Below, piece by piece: positions 21,652-31,202 of a DNA stretch of 39,249 nucleotides. Each line of letters begins with the position of its first letter. Within the stretch, counting starts at the first letter, position 1. Origin of the DNA: Ignavibacteriota bacterium (GTDB lineage: Bacteria > Bacteroidota > Ignavibacteria > UBA10030 > UBA6906); contig PMBF01000010.1 in the NCBI GenBank assembly GCA_003152875.1, positions 1-39,249 of the forward strand. The letters run 5' to 3'. The notes under the pieces were generated by a model. The model searched no databases and had not been told where the DNA came from. It was given only the letters and a program-made list of their open reading frames with translations. Made by a program: the position numbers and the translations under genes.

Positions 21652-24033
21652 ATGGGACATCGATTGAAACACATGGGCACATTCGTCCTCGCGCTCGGTA
21701 TCGTCGTCAGTGTGTTGGCTGCCTCTCAAGGTCATGCGGGCCAGCGTGACAACAAACGCTATGATCTCCTGTTGAAGACCAGTGATTCCTGGAAAATGGT
21801 CAATAAGGAATTCACGGTATCACGGGACCTTCATTCCGATGACGCGCAACATCTTCCCGGCAAATTTTTCCACGGAGCCCTTCTCAAGAAAGAAATCGAC
21901 GGAAGAAAACCCGGGCCTGTTCTCTTTCATGTTGATTTCCCCTCTCCAGGAGGCCTGGTCTTCTTCCTTGAAACCGTCTCTGATACCGGAGCAGTCAGAA
22001 TCAGCCTGGATAAGAAAGAACTGAAGACGTTTATGTTTTTGACAGGCCCGGCAAATCAGGGTCCGTGGGTCGCGAGCAGATTGTTAGGCAATGGACTGTA
22101 TCAATGTGATTATAATAAGGAGTATAGCGTCGACATTCCCGCAGGGAAGCATGATGTAGTAATACAGAACATGGGAACGGACTGGTTGAGTATCGGCTAC
22201 CTCGTGTTCACCGAATACTCCGACAGCATAGTGAGTCAGGAGTATGAGGACTGGAAGAGCTACAAGACGGGGTTGGACAATATCGGCGGGCGGCTGGAGC
22301 TGTACAGGGAGAAAGCTCACAAGGTGTACCTCCTGGAACCGGGAGATGTAAACTACGATCTCACGCCAACCCTGAAACTTCAGATTGAGAATCTTGAGCG
22401 GCTTGCGAAGCATCCCGCTCCCGTTGATTTCAATCTACTCAGGACCGAAAATGAACTAAAGGAATTGCTCGAGTATGTGGATTCTGGCAAAGAGTATGTC
22501 AAGCTCAAGAGGGGCAGGATAAAATTCGGATATATATCTGAAATAGACAGTACGGTCCAACCGTACGACGTGTTGATCCCGAACAGTTACGATCCATCCA
22601 GGAAATATGCCTTGATGCTTTCTCTGCACGGCTACCAGAATGAAATCCGAAAATACACCGATCTGGTCAGGGATGTCACGAAATCCGCCCTGGACTCTCT
22701 GGGCATCATCAAAGTCGCACTGTACGGGAGAAGAAACCATTCGTACCTGGGGGCAGCCGAGGAAGATGTGTTGACAGTCTTGACCAGGGTTCAAGCGAGG
22801 TATTCGATCGATTCCGACAGAGTCTATCTTACGGGTTCTTCCATGGGTGGGTATGGAACCTGGTTCATCGGGTTGAACTATCCTCATCTCTTTGCGGCCG
22901 TCAGTCCTGTCTGCGCTCCTTCGATGTTTGGAGGCACACCATTCCTCAATTCCATAAGTCCGATTGAATATATCTCAAATGCGCGGAATCTTCCGGCAAG
23001 AATATATCATGGTGCGATGGATTCAACTGTCAATGTCAAGAATTCGCATCGGATGGCCGACAGGTTGAAGGAGATGCAGTACGATTATGTCTATACGGAG
23101 TATCCTGATGTAGGGCATGATTCCTGGAATAGAGCCGATGCGGATGGCGATCGTCTCCCATGGTTGTTGAAATACACACGAAACCCCTATGCGGCGCAGG
23201 TCCAACATAAGGCTTTCTATCTGAGATACGGGAGAGCTTACTGGCTGCGGATAACAGGCAAGGGAGACTGGAACAAGTTCTCCGAAATCCAGGGAGAGAT
23301 TACGGGCAAGAATGAGATTTCAATTCACACGAACAATGTATCATCCTTTTCGATCGATGCGAGACATCCGAGCTTGAACCCTGACGACCCGCTGAGAGTG
23401 ATTATTGACGGGGACTCACTTGCCATTGACGATCACCCGGAAGGATTAGATTTTCATGCGTTGACAAAGTCGGAATGGACCGCGGGCAAACCGAGTGAAA
23501 AAGGTCTCGTGAAGAAGCTGGGGATGGAAGGGCCATTTGGCGCCGTGGAAACCGGGCCGTTTCTTCTTGTGTACGGAACAGGGAGACCCGATAAAGTCGG
23601 CCTGCTGAAGCACATCGGAACCATTTTGCAGAACGACTATTCCGATTCCGATATTGAACCTAAGTTGGTTCCGGATACCCTGGTGATCGAAGGAGGATTA
23701 GCGGAGAAATATCACCTCTATTTGATTGGCTCGCCGGATGAAAATATCTATTTGAAGAGGATAGTATCCCGTCTTCCTGTCTCCTTCAGCAAGGACTCCA
23801 TGATGTTCAATGGAGTCTACAGCCGACTGGAAACAGGCTTCAAGATGATCTACCCGAATCCAGAGCAGACAGACAAATACATTCTCATTGACAAATACCC
23901 TGAATTCCTGCCCGGTATCGACCGGCTCGTGAATTATCCCGTGGCGGATTACCTTGTCTATTCTCTCAAAGGAGGCAGGTTCGAGGTTCTTCAGGATGGA
24001 TATTTCGGTTCAGATTGGCGGGTCGCAAAATAG
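21652..24033 (+). CDS. Secreted serine esterase/peptidase (alpha/beta hydrolase)
   Basis: A 793-residue secreted protein; the ATG at 21652 follows AGGAGC and opens a signal peptide (MGHRLKHMG, hydrophobic to ~30). Residues ~30-200 are an N-terminal beta-rich domain, followed by a helical linker. The alpha/beta-hydrolase domain (about 290-520) has the oxyanion HGYQ segment, the nucleophile elbow GSSMGG with Ser397, Asp457 in GAMDSTVN and His489 in VGHDSW: a complete triad. It belongs to the prolyl-oligopeptidase/feruloyl-esterase-like (PHB depolymerase-like) group. The remaining ~250 residues are a second beta-rich domain of unknown role. Likely substrate: an ester-linked plant polysaccharide or peptide. 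It appears to be a single gene. Confidence 0.88.
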   Translation: MGHRLKHMGTFVLALGIVVSVLAASQGHAGQRDNKRYDLLLKTSDSWKMVNKEFTVSRDLHSDDAQHLPGKFFHGALLKKEIDGRKPGPVLFHVDFPSPGGLVFFLETVSDTGAVRISLDKKELKTFMFLTGPANQGPWVASRLLGNGLYQCDYNKEYSVDIPAGKHDVVIQNMGTDWLSIGYLVFTEYSDSIVSQEYEDWKSYKTGLDNIGGRLELYREKAHKVYLLEPGDVNYDLTPTLKLQIENLERLAKHPAPVDFNLLRTENELKELLEYVDSGKEYVKLKRGRIKFGYISEIDSTVQPYDVLIPNSYDPSRKYALMLSLHGYQNEIRKYTDLVRDVTKSALDSLGIIKVALYGRRNHSYLGAAEEDVLTVLTRVQARYSIDSDRVYLTGSSMGGYGTWFIGLNYPHLFAAVSPVCAPSMFGGTPFLNSISPIEYISNARNLPARIYHGAMDSTVNVKNSHRMADRLKEMQYDYVYTEYPDVGHDSWNRADADGDRLPWLLKYTRNPYAAQVQHKAFYLRYGRAYWLRITGKGDWNKFSEIQGEITGKNEISIHTNNVSSFSIDARHPSLNPDDPLRVIIDGDSLAIDDHPEGLDFHALTKSEWTAGKPSEKGLVKKLGMEGPFGAVETGPFLLVYGTGRPDKVGLLKHIGTILQNDYSDSDIEPKLVPDTLVIEGGLAEKYHLYLIGSPDENIYLKRIVSRLPVSFSKDSMMFNGVYSRLETGFKMIYPNPEQTDKYILIDKYPEFLPGIDRLVNYPVADYLVYSLKGGRFEVLQDGYFGSDWRVAK

Positions 24034-24165
24034 TCGTCCACTGGCAAGTGCATTCAGGTGTCAGGTTGATATGCGGGCAGGGAGGCGTGGGTCCGCGAAC
24101 GCTCGTGATGATATCCCGGGCCGCTGATTGCAGGCATGCTCAATCGTACCATGAAGTGCAGCAAT

Positions 24166-24390
24166 TCATCGCCTCCGTGGTGCGCTGCCAGGCGCGGACG
24201 GCCAAATGACTGAGAAGGCAAATCCATTGATTGCAGCCATGCCCGTCAAAGCCAATCCAACATAGACTATCACACGAATGTCATGATAGTACCCATACGC
24301 CATCAAAAGCACGCCCACGAGGAGAATTGCCGCAACAAATACGGTCCTCCTCGGTATTGCCTTCCGGGATGTGGAAAGTCTCTTTGGCAT
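24166..24390 (-). CDS. Small two-helix membrane protein
   Basis: A 74-residue protein with GGGAG six bases before the ATG. A basic start (MPKRLSTSRKAIPRR) precedes two hydrophobic helices (about 17-35 and 41-62) with a short YYHDIR turn; the tail is basic. Both ends should be cytoplasmic. No family is recognised. The 131-residue membrane-protein gene lies 90 bases upstream on the same strand. Confidence 0.55.
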   Translation of the reverse strand: MPKRLSTSRKAIPRRTVFVAAILLVGVLLMAYGYYHDIRVIVYVGLALTGMAAINGFAFSVIWPSAPGSAPRRR

Positions 24391-24481
24391 CTTGCGCTCC
24401 CGAATATAGGTTTGTCACCACTCACACGGATCTGACGAACTCTCATCGACAGCCTGAAGATCCGGCGATTATCGACGGGCC

Positions 24482-24877
24482 TCAGACGCTTGGCGCTGAT
24501 GTGACATTTATCTGATGTGTCTTGAAAAGGCCTATGGTCTCATCATCAAACAGAGTGATAAGCGTGTAGATCCCCAGGGCCGTTCCGAAAGGAATATCGA
24601 AGAGGCTGATGCAGCCCACGACGGTCGCAAGTATCCGGGCCCATTCCTGGAATTTCAGAAGTCCGATTCCTGCAACAATACTCGGGAGGCTCAGAAGAAG
24701 CATGAGTCCTGCAGCGAGCGATCCGATCAACCCGAGAATGCTCAGCGCTGTGCTGTCACCACTCAGCGCCCCGATTGCCGTCAGCACCAGAAACGCTCCA
24801 ATTCCAATCAGCAGCACGACACAGCCACGAACAATGAACAGAATCCCGAGAATGGTGACATGCTTGTCTTTGGTCAT
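24482..24877 (-). CDS. Four-helix membrane protein
   Basis: A 131-residue membrane protein with GAGG nine bases before the ATG. Four hydrophobic segments lie at about 8-34, 44-70, 76-98 and 100-112, rich in Gly, Leu and Ile; the third includes KFQEWARILATVVGC, a pattern common in small uncharacterised bacterial membrane proteins in which the EWAR segment lies at the membrane face. The tail FKTHQINVTSAPSV is polar. It resembles other short FCB-group membrane proteins of unknown function, and no transport motif is visible. Confidence 0.65.
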   Translation of the reverse strand: MTKDKHVTILGILFIVRGCVVLLIGIGAFLVLTAIGALSGDSTALSILGLIGSLAAGLMLLLSLPSIVAGIGLLKFQEWARILATVVGCISLFDIPFGTALGIYTLITLFDDETIGLFKTHQINVTSAPSV

Positions 24878-25408
24878 GGGTCGCCTCAGGAAAGTGTCTC
24901 ATTTGAACGCGCACGATATGAACATCTGAAAGATACCCGGAGCAATCGCAATGTCAAGGTTTTCTGCCAGAGGTGCGGGAATTGAGAGATAAGAATCGAA
25001 ATTGCCGACTCCCTGCATGAATGACCCCTGGTCTTACCCCCCTTCGCAGTCCTGGGTAAGCCCTACACAGTAAAAAGGTCTGCTCTTGCTGCTCCGTGAA
25101 CTCATCGCGGGTAAGGAATTTCTCAGCACCACACCAGCCCCCCGATCAACCCGGAGCCAGGAGAAGCCCCCCAGGTGTCGAAGTGCGTTCGCTTCGATGG
25201 CCGACGAATCCCCGGCTCATCCTCCCGTGAACATGCCGGGCGGAATCATCTCCCCGTTTCAGCCCTCCGGTCCAGTCCTTCCACGGAACGATTCGTGTAC
25301 CACGCGGGTTCGGAGAATAAAGCCCCCCTCTATGTCCGGTCTCCCAGAAAGGCGTTCAATGAGACCTCAAGTCTCAATCCGGTGTATATACATCTCCAGG
25401 AGGTCTGC
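24878..25408. other. Divergent intergenic region
   Basis: A 530-base gap between the minus-strand membrane gene and the plus-strand VOC gene. It contains a 7-bp inverted repeat (25033-25039 with 25054-25060) and the AGGAGG ribosome site of the VOC gene. Plus-strand frames here are short or shadow-like. Confidence 0.4.
25033..25060 (+). repeat. Hairpin in the region upstream of the VOC gene
   Basis: CTTACCC (25033-25039) and GGGTAAG (25054-25060) pair perfectly with a 14-base loop, about 350 bases before the VOC start. It might be a leader structure or a leftover terminator; no T-run follows. Confidence 0.3.
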
Positions 25409-25909
25409 ATGACAGGTGCAAGCCAGGAATACGTTGTTCCCGCCCAGACTCGAATCGGGCACATCCATCTGAAGGTGTCGGATATTGACCGCTCGATCCG
25501 GTTCTACCGCGACGTGCTGGGTTTTCAGCTTACCACAATGTACGGGAACCAGGCGGCGTTTCTCTCGGCGGGCGGGTATCATCACCATATTGGCCTTAAC
25601 ACCTGGCACAGCGAGGGGGCGCCGCCAGCCCCCCAGAATACCGCGGGATTGTATCATGCGGCAATACTCTATCCGACGCGGAAAGACCTGGCTCTCGCGT
25701 TGAGACGGTTGCTGGACGCGCGGTATCCCCTGACGGGCGCCTCCGACCATGGCGTTTCTGAAGCGATCTACCTCCATGATCCCGATGGGAATGGCCTGGA
25801 ACTTTACTGGGACAAGCCCCAGGAAGCTTGGCCTCACAAAGCGGATGGCTCGCTCGAGATGGGAACAAACCCCCTCGATCTAAGAGAACTGCTGAAAGAG
25901 GCCGAATGA
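25409..25909 (+). CDS. VOC-superfamily (glyoxalase/dioxygenase-fold) protein
   Basis: A 166-residue protein; the ATG at 25409 follows CCAGGAGG. It has one glyoxalase-type half-barrel pair: IGHIHLKVSDIDRSIRFYRDVLGF (metal His in GHIHL), a loop with GGYHHHIGLNTW, a second half starting GLYHAAILYP and the closing DPDGNGLELYWDKP with the metal Glu. This matches the VOC family, especially catechol-2,3-dioxygenase-like members, which are close in length to this one-domain protein. Metal-dependent chemistry on a small ring compound is expected; the substrate is unknown. It has no operon partner. Confidence 0.9.
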   Translation: MTGASQEYVVPAQTRIGHIHLKVSDIDRSIRFYRDVLGFQLTTMYGNQAAFLSAGGYHHHIGLNTWHSEGAPPAPQNTAGLYHAAILYPTRKDLALALRRLLDARYPLTGASDHGVSEAIYLHDPDGNGLELYWDKPQEAWPHKADGSLEMGTNPLDLRELLKEAE

Positions 25910-26455
25910 AGGGACTGACCGTCCCACCCTCCCCTCCCCCCTGGAATCGTTACCCCTGATCGTAAACTGAATCCGGTAGGGAATTCTGGGCCAGGGGCGC
26001 GCCCTTGCGCCGAACGTTCCTGAACATTGGAGAATCCCTAGTTTTCCCCCAAGTTGATATAAAAAAAACGAATCGCACCCCCCAACCCGGAACTTTACCT
26101 GCTGTTACCGAGGTTCTTTTAACCAAGACTCCCCCCAGATATGTTGGCGTGCTCTCGTCGTAGTCGAGGGCAGAGTAATTCATTTGCACTCCAGGCATGA
26201 GTACGGCCAGACCCTCACGCTCCGGAACCGTGGTCTATCTTTACAGGCTGATGCAGTGGTTCCCGGTCTTGCTAGTCGGAGTTCCTCAATGATGGACTTC
26301 CGTTGCCTCAGCGCCTGGTATCATGGCTGATCCTTTGCACCGTCTGTCGGTCTGGCGCGTAGCGAATTGTCGTGTGTCACGACGCTTGGCCGATCAGGCC
26401 GGTGAGTGACCTTTGAGAAGAACCACTTGACAGGTCCAACCGGACGCTTTCTACT
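25910..26455. other. Intergenic region before the polysaccharide cluster
   Basis: About 545 bases with no supported gene. It includes an A-rich run at 26060-26068 in the context TTGATATAAAAAAAACG, possibly part of a promoter or of a minus-strand transcript end. An 82-codon minus-strand frame (25950-26198) has no ribosome site and was not accepted. Confidence 0.4.
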
Positions 26456-29416
26456 ATGATCGGACGCTGGATGTCTTTTGCATTTTCGTACGTTCCCTTA
26501 CGCACGTACGCCGGTCGCGCCGTAGTCCATGCTGCCCGGCTCTCCCTCCTGGTTGTTCTCCTCATCGCCATGCCAGGGTTTCTCCTGGCACAGACAGATC
26601 CCGCAGCGCTCAAGCGGGAGGCCTCGCGGCATGTTGATGCGGGGCGGTTCGGCGAGGCGATCGTGCTCCTGGATCGCTATATCAGCATAAGACCTGACGA
26701 AGCTGATGGCTACAGGCTCCGCGGCCTCTGCTACGAGGAGAGGGGGCAAATGGAACGCGCAGTCCAGGATTTCAGAAAAGCAGTGAGCCTGGACCCCGGC
26801 AACGCCCAGTTGAAGCTTCTCCTTACGCGCGCCGACAAGTCGCTCCATGGCACAGCGGCCCAACAAATTGAAGGGTACAGGAGAGAACTGGCGAGGAATC
26901 CCAATGCCGCAGGTCCATATTTGGCGATTGCGGAGGCGTACCGAAGCGTGGAATCATGGCAAGACGCCGAAAAATGGTACGAGGACTATTTCCGGCGGAC
27001 CGAGGGGACCAGCGACGAACTCCTGAACTATTGCGAGGTCCTTGCAAAGACCAATGATCTTCAGAAGGGTGAGACAATCCTGCCACACTACATCGAGAAA
27101 TTTCCGCAGGATTCGAGGCTTCAGTCCAGGTATGGCTTTTTCCTGCTATGGCTTGGCAAGTATGAAGCCTCCCAGAAGGCGTTCGAACGGGCCATAAACC
27201 TGAACCCCAACCTTGCGGAAGCGCACGACGGACTTGAACGGGCGCGCTCTTCGGAGAGCAATGCTCGAAGAACTGCTGCCGCGGCCCGGGAAGCACACGC
27301 TCAGTCGATCCCAGAGAATCCCGTCGACAGGCTCACGAGGGTCGTCCGGGGCAATCCCCACGATGAGGAGAACCGGTTCGCACTTGCGCAAACGCTGTAC
27401 AAGGTCAACAGGTTTGATGAGGCGTCGCGTCAGCTCGATACACTCGCTCGGGGAGGAGCAGACAGCCTGCGCGTGGAAGACATGCGCCTCGCTGCAGCCA
27501 TGCAGCGCGAAAGTGTCTACCGGAGAAGCATCCTCGATGATATGGAGGTCTTGAAAGAGGACCCGGAAAACAAACGGGTCATGCTGCGCTTGGCCGGATA
27601 CTACGGGGAGCTCGGAGAATATCAGAACGCGCTTGATTACATGGACCGTTACCTGAAGGGCATCCCTGATTCCTCCGCGACCGATGTGAGGTTTCGCTAC
27701 GCTCAGTATGCGGCCTGGGGTAAATATTTCGACAGGTCGCTCTCGGCCCTGGCCCCTCTTCTGAAGGGGACCCCGGGCAACCTCGACTACCAGCAGCTCC
27801 GGGGCCAGATCGCCGTCTGGACCGTCAGGGATCTTGACCAGGCTGTGAGATACCTGTCTAACGTCGTGCGCCTGTCGCCAGGCAGGGTTCAGGCTGTCCT
27901 GGCACTCTCTTCTGCGCTGGCCCTGGAGGGGAATCTGCAGGCTTCGAAGGATTATCTCGACCGTGCGCGGAAGCTCGAAGGTCCCAGCAGAGATGTGCGC
28001 GCTGCGCAGCAGCTGTATGATGATGCGGTCAAGACGGGAAGGGAGCGGGAGCTGTATGCTATTCTGGAGAATGCACGGGACCTCGTGGCCTCGGGAGATT
28101 GCCAGAAAGCCGTCAAGAAATACGAGGAGTATCTTGCCAAGGTGCCGGATCCCGGCAAAACGGTGATGCTTGCATACGCCGACGTACAGTCATGCGCCAA
28201 GAACCACATGAAAGCCATCCAGATCTATGACCAGATCCTGGAACAGGGTGTGGATTTCGACGTGGCCATGTTGAGGGCGAAGAATGTCCTCTGGAACGGT
28301 GATTCGCTGGGAGCGTTGATGGAATTCCGGAAGCTTTCCGCCCAGAAGCCCGAGGATTTCTTTGCCAATCTCTATTTGGGTGAATCATACCAGCGCCTGG
28401 GACGCTACCCCGAAGCCAGGGAGCTCTATCAAAAGCTGCTGGAGAAATCGAGTAGTCACGAGGAACAGGACCTCGTCCTTTCCAGGATGAAGTTTCTTCC
28501 CATCACGGGTTTCTCAGCGGTGCTCTCAGCATTTCCTACGAGGTTGGCTTTCTCCCCGCCGGCGACGTTCTATTCCGATAACGCTAAATTCAGACTCGCG
28601 AGCTACGGTGGTCGGATGGAGATCGGCCTTGCGCCCATGCTGTCGATCGGAGGCTCCTTCGGCAGGACTCAGTTGAGTTCGCTGACAAGCATCAGGTTTT
28701 ACAACGCCTACAAAGGCCAGCTCTTTGTAAGACTCTCAGATCGCTTCACCATGGCGGGCGGGCTCGGAACACTTGAGACCCCCGGCAGGAAGGGACTCGC
28801 AATAGGCGATGCCAATGTCGTGTACGAGCGTCCGGGAATATTCCGGGTGGGGGGATACTTCGAAAGGACAGACGCGGCGATCATGCTCTATTCGCCCTTC
28901 CTCCTGGAAATCCCGTTCGCTGCCGAACTGTTCAAACTACAGGGCTACTATGTCTCACCATCCCATTTGCGCCTTGAAGGGTCCTTCAAAGCGATCATGG
29001 TCTCCGACGGCAACAATGGGTCGGAGTTCCAGTTTCGTATCGCCCATCTCGTCTTCGAAGAGTTCTATGCAGGTTATGAATACACATATAGCGATTTCAA
29101 CCACGAGGCGCCTTTCATCCCGTTCACCAATCATGTGAACAGACTGTATTACGCGCCTCAGGTCCTCGAATCACACTGTCTCGTGGTCCAATGGCAGCCT
29201 CAGAAAGACCAGGAGGTGGCCTTTGGCCTCACTGGGAAAGTCGGCTACCTCCCCAAGTATCGAGCCTCGGTACGGGAGATGGACGGAGATCTGGATTACC
29301 GACCTATTGGGAATCTCGTCATGAACGGCTCACTCTCCCTGGGCAGCACATACAGGGATGACTCAAGCTACAACTTTGTCTCCTTTACGATCTCATTCTA
29401 CTGGAGCGTCCTGTAG
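26456..29416 (+). CDS. TPR protein with C-terminal outer-membrane barrel (EPS export, BcsC/PgaA-like)
   Basis: A 986-residue protein. A signal-like hydrophobic stretch lies at about residues 24-46, ending LLAQTDPA; the start is uncertain (ATG 26456 or 26471, no strong ribosome site). Residues ~50-680 are repeated TPR helices (for example GEAIVLLDRYISIRPDEADGY, KYEASQKAFERAINLNPNLA), at least 12 units. Residues ~690-986 are amphipathic beta-strands with aromatic girdle residues, ending ISFYWSVL, with aromatic residues near the C-terminus typical of outer-membrane barrels. A TPR-barrel fusion is the architecture of BcsC and PgaA, which guide a polymer through the periplasm and outer membrane. 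It is followed directly by the GT2 synthase gene. Confidence 0.85.
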   Translation: MIGRWMSFAFSYVPLRTYAGRAVVHAARLSLLVVLLIAMPGFLLAQTDPAALKREASRHVDAGRFGEAIVLLDRYISIRPDEADGYRLRGLCYEERGQMERAVQDFRKAVSLDPGNAQLKLLLTRADKSLHGTAAQQIEGYRRELARNPNAAGPYLAIAEAYRSVESWQDAEKWYEDYFRRTEGTSDELLNYCEVLAKTNDLQKGETILPHYIEKFPQDSRLQSRYGFFLLWLGKYEASQKAFERAINLNPNLAEAHDGLERARSSESNARRTAAAAREAHAQSIPENPVDRLTRVVRGNPHDEENRFALAQTLYKVNRFDEASRQLDTLARGGADSLRVEDMRLAAAMQRESVYRRSILDDMEVLKEDPENKRVMLRLAGYYGELGEYQNALDYMDRYLKGIPDSSATDVRFRYAQYAAWGKYFDRSLSALAPLLKGTPGNLDYQQLRGQIAVWTVRDLDQAVRYLSNVVRLSPGRVQAVLALSSALALEGNLQASKDYLDRARKLEGPSRDVRAAQQLYDDAVKTGRERELYAILENARDLVASGDCQKAVKKYEEYLAKVPDPGKTVMLAYADVQSCAKNHMKAIQIYDQILEQGVDFDVAMLRAKNVLWNGDSLGALMEFRKLSAQKPEDFFANLYLGESYQRLGRYPEARELYQKLLEKSSSHEEQDLVLSRMKFLPITGFSAVLSAFPTRLAFSPPATFYSDNAKFRLASYGGRMEIGLAPMLSIGGSFGRTQLSSLTSIRFYNAYKGQLFVRLSDRFTMAGGLGTLETPGRKGLAIGDANVVYERPGIFRVGGYFERTDAAIMLYSPFLLEIPFAAELFKLQGYYVSPSHLRLEGSFKAIMVSDGNNGSEFQFRIAHLVFEEFYAGYEYTYSDFNHEAPFIPFTNHVNRLYYAPQVLESHCLVVQWQPQKDQEVAFGLTGKVGYLPKYRASVREMDGDLDYRPIGNLVMNGSLSLGSTYRDDSSYNFVSFTISFYWSVL

Positions 29417-29461
29417 GGCGCCTTTTTTCAGGTCCAGTCCCTCTGAGAAGGAAACGGCAAT

Positions 29462-30865
29462 ATGTCCACTGCTGCACCATTGCTTCTCAAGACCCGGTTG
29501 CGGTTCAGGAATGTCTCGCACCGGAAGAGCGAAGGGAACAGGGGCGCACAGCTTCTCAGGCTGATCGCGGGGTCCGGCGCAGCCTCGCTGGTCGTCGGAT
29601 TGGTGATTCTCTACACTCTGCCCAGAACGGTGCTCACGGTCGAGGGGTTGATCGTGCATGCTTCAGGGATAGCCCTGGCTCTCTTCCTCCTTGCTCTCTT
29701 GTTCAGATACTGCACTGTGCTGAGCTCGGCGTTCATCTTTGTGGCCCGCAACTCTCCGAAGACGGACAGGAAGTTCATCCCCTTTGTCTCAATCATCATC
29801 CCTGCCTACAACGAGGCGAAGATACTCCAGCAATCTGTCGAATCGCTGATTCATCAGGACTACGAGAGGTTCGAGATCATCATCGTGAACGACGGGTCCA
29901 CAGACGATACGACTGCCGTGGCGGAAGCGCTCGCGGGCTACAGGAGCGGGAAATACGGACCGATCAGGATCGTCCTGATCGACAAACCGAACGGCGGGAA
30001 AGCCAGCGCTCTCAATGCCGGCGTCCAGTACTCAACCGCCGACCTCGTGCTGTGCATGGACGGCGACTCGCAGCTCGCTCCTGAAACCCTCAGGGTGTCG
30101 GTGAGACACTTCCTGGATCCTTCCGTGGGCGCGGTGGCCGGCAATGTCAAAGTGTTGAACCGCCGGAAGATTATCTCGACACTCCAGGCGCTGGAATACG
30201 TGGAAGGCTTGAACCTCCTCAGAAGCGCTCAGAGCGCATTGGGAATGGTCAGCATCATCCCGGGGCCGATCGGCGTCTTCCGGAAGGAAGCCATTGGCAA
30301 CGCCGGCTGGTACTCCGACGATACATTTGCGGAAGATGCCGATCTCACACTGAACCTCCGCCTTTCAGGCTGGAAAATCCTCTATGAGCCCCGGGCGATT
30401 TCCTATACGGAAGCCCCGGAATCCCTCCACCAGCTCCTGAAGCAAAGGTACCGGTGGACACGGGGTATCCTCCAGTCCCTCCGCAAGCACCGGCGGGAAC
30501 TCTTCCGACCGCTGGTCGATTTTAAGAATACCCTCGTCCTCTGGTCTCTGTTCTACGAGGCTATTATCTGGCCAACGATGAACATCTTCGCCAATCTTTT
30601 CTTTATCATTGTCGGCCTGTTCTTCGGCCTCTCCACGACCATCATCCTCTGGTGGGCGAGTATGGCCTTGCTCGATGTGATGACGGCCCTGTATTGCGTT
30701 GCCGTGGACCGGGAAGAGCTGCGGCTGGTTCTCTATGCGATTGTTTACCGCATGGTGTTCATCCTTATCGTCGACATCACGAAGGCGGCCGCCACCGTCG
30801 AAGAGTTCCTGGGAGTAGATATGACCTGGGGAAAACTCGAACGGATCGGCGCTTCAAGCCTCTAA
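29462..30865 (+). CDS. Processive GT2 polysaccharide synthase (PgaC-like)
   Basis: A 467-residue membrane glycosyltransferase; AAGGAAAC precedes the ATG. Hydrophobic helices at ~37-60 and ~65-100 precede the GT-A domain, which contains SIIIPAYNEAKIL, the VNDGSTDDT nucleotide site, MDGDSQL (DxD), FAEDADLTLNL and the processivity motif QRYRWTRG. Three or four helices follow at the C-terminus. These features define synthases that elongate beta-linked chains while passing them through the membrane (PNAG, chitin, hyaluronan, cellulose); absence of a PilZ domain and the size fit a PgaC-like enzyme better than BcsA. It follows the export barrel by 45 bases; NodB deacetylase and GH18 genes downstream point to a GlcNAc-containing polymer. 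Confidence 0.92.
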   Translation: MSTAAPLLLKTRLRFRNVSHRKSEGNRGAQLLRLIAGSGAASLVVGLVILYTLPRTVLTVEGLIVHASGIALALFLLALLFRYCTVLSSAFIFVARNSPKTDRKFIPFVSIIIPAYNEAKILQQSVESLIHQDYERFEIIIVNDGSTDDTTAVAEALAGYRSGKYGPIRIVLIDKPNGGKASALNAGVQYSTADLVLCMDGDSQLAPETLRVSVRHFLDPSVGAVAGNVKVLNRRKIISTLQALEYVEGLNLLRSAQSALGMVSIIPGPIGVFRKEAIGNAGWYSDDTFAEDADLTLNLRLSGWKILYEPRAISYTEAPESLHQLLKQRYRWTRGILQSLRKHRRELFRPLVDFKNTLVLWSLFYEAIIWPTMNIFANLFFIIVGLFFGLSTTIILWWASMALLDVMTALYCVAVDREELRLVLYAIVYRMVFILIVDITKAAATVEEFLGVDMTWGKLERIGASSL

Positions 30866-30890
30866 GTCACTCACTTTCGGGTATACGATC

Positions 30891-31202
30891 ATGGAACTGA
30901 TACCGGTTTTTTCGCTGATCATTCTCGTTGCAACGATCGGCACATTCATCCTGGCAATCGGAGCGTATGTGATCTTCCGGGTGCGGGAATCCAGGGGAAG
31001 GGAGAAGCTGCCCCGCCGGGCCGACTCGTACGCCGCGGACGTCTTCGCCCCAGAACCACTCGATTCTCCCCAGCCGGTGACCGGTCCCACCGGAAGGAGC
31101 CGGCGGGATATCCCGGGGGACCAAAAGCTGATGCAGCTTCCCTCCGATGGATATGGACCAAGCGAAATCCCTTCACCCGATGACCGGAGACGCTGGCGAT
31201 GA
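30891..31202 (+). CDS. Small single-helix membrane protein of the EPS cluster
   Basis: A 103-residue protein with one N-terminal membrane helix (about 4-28, VFSLIILVATIGTFILAIGA) and a cytoplasmic, basic then Pro-rich polar tail. It starts 25 bases after the GT2 gene and its stop overlaps the start of the next gene as ATGA, so it is co-translated. By position it resembles the small PgaD/BcsX-type partners of synthases, but no sequence match is recognised. Confidence 0.7.
   Translation: MELIPVFSLIILVATIGTFILAIGAYVIFRVRESRGREKLPRRADSYAADVFAPEPLDSPQPVTGPTGRSRRDIPGDQKLMQLPSDGYGPSEIPSPDDRRRWR

Noticed and set aside
25950-26198. 82-codon minus-strand frame with low-complexity product
   Set aside because: No ribosome site, no motif, lies over A/T- and C-runs of an intergenic region.
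29462-30865. Cellulose synthase BcsA identity for the GT2
   Set aside because: Too short, no PilZ c-di-GMP domain; deacetylase and GH18 context favours a GlcNAc-type synthase.
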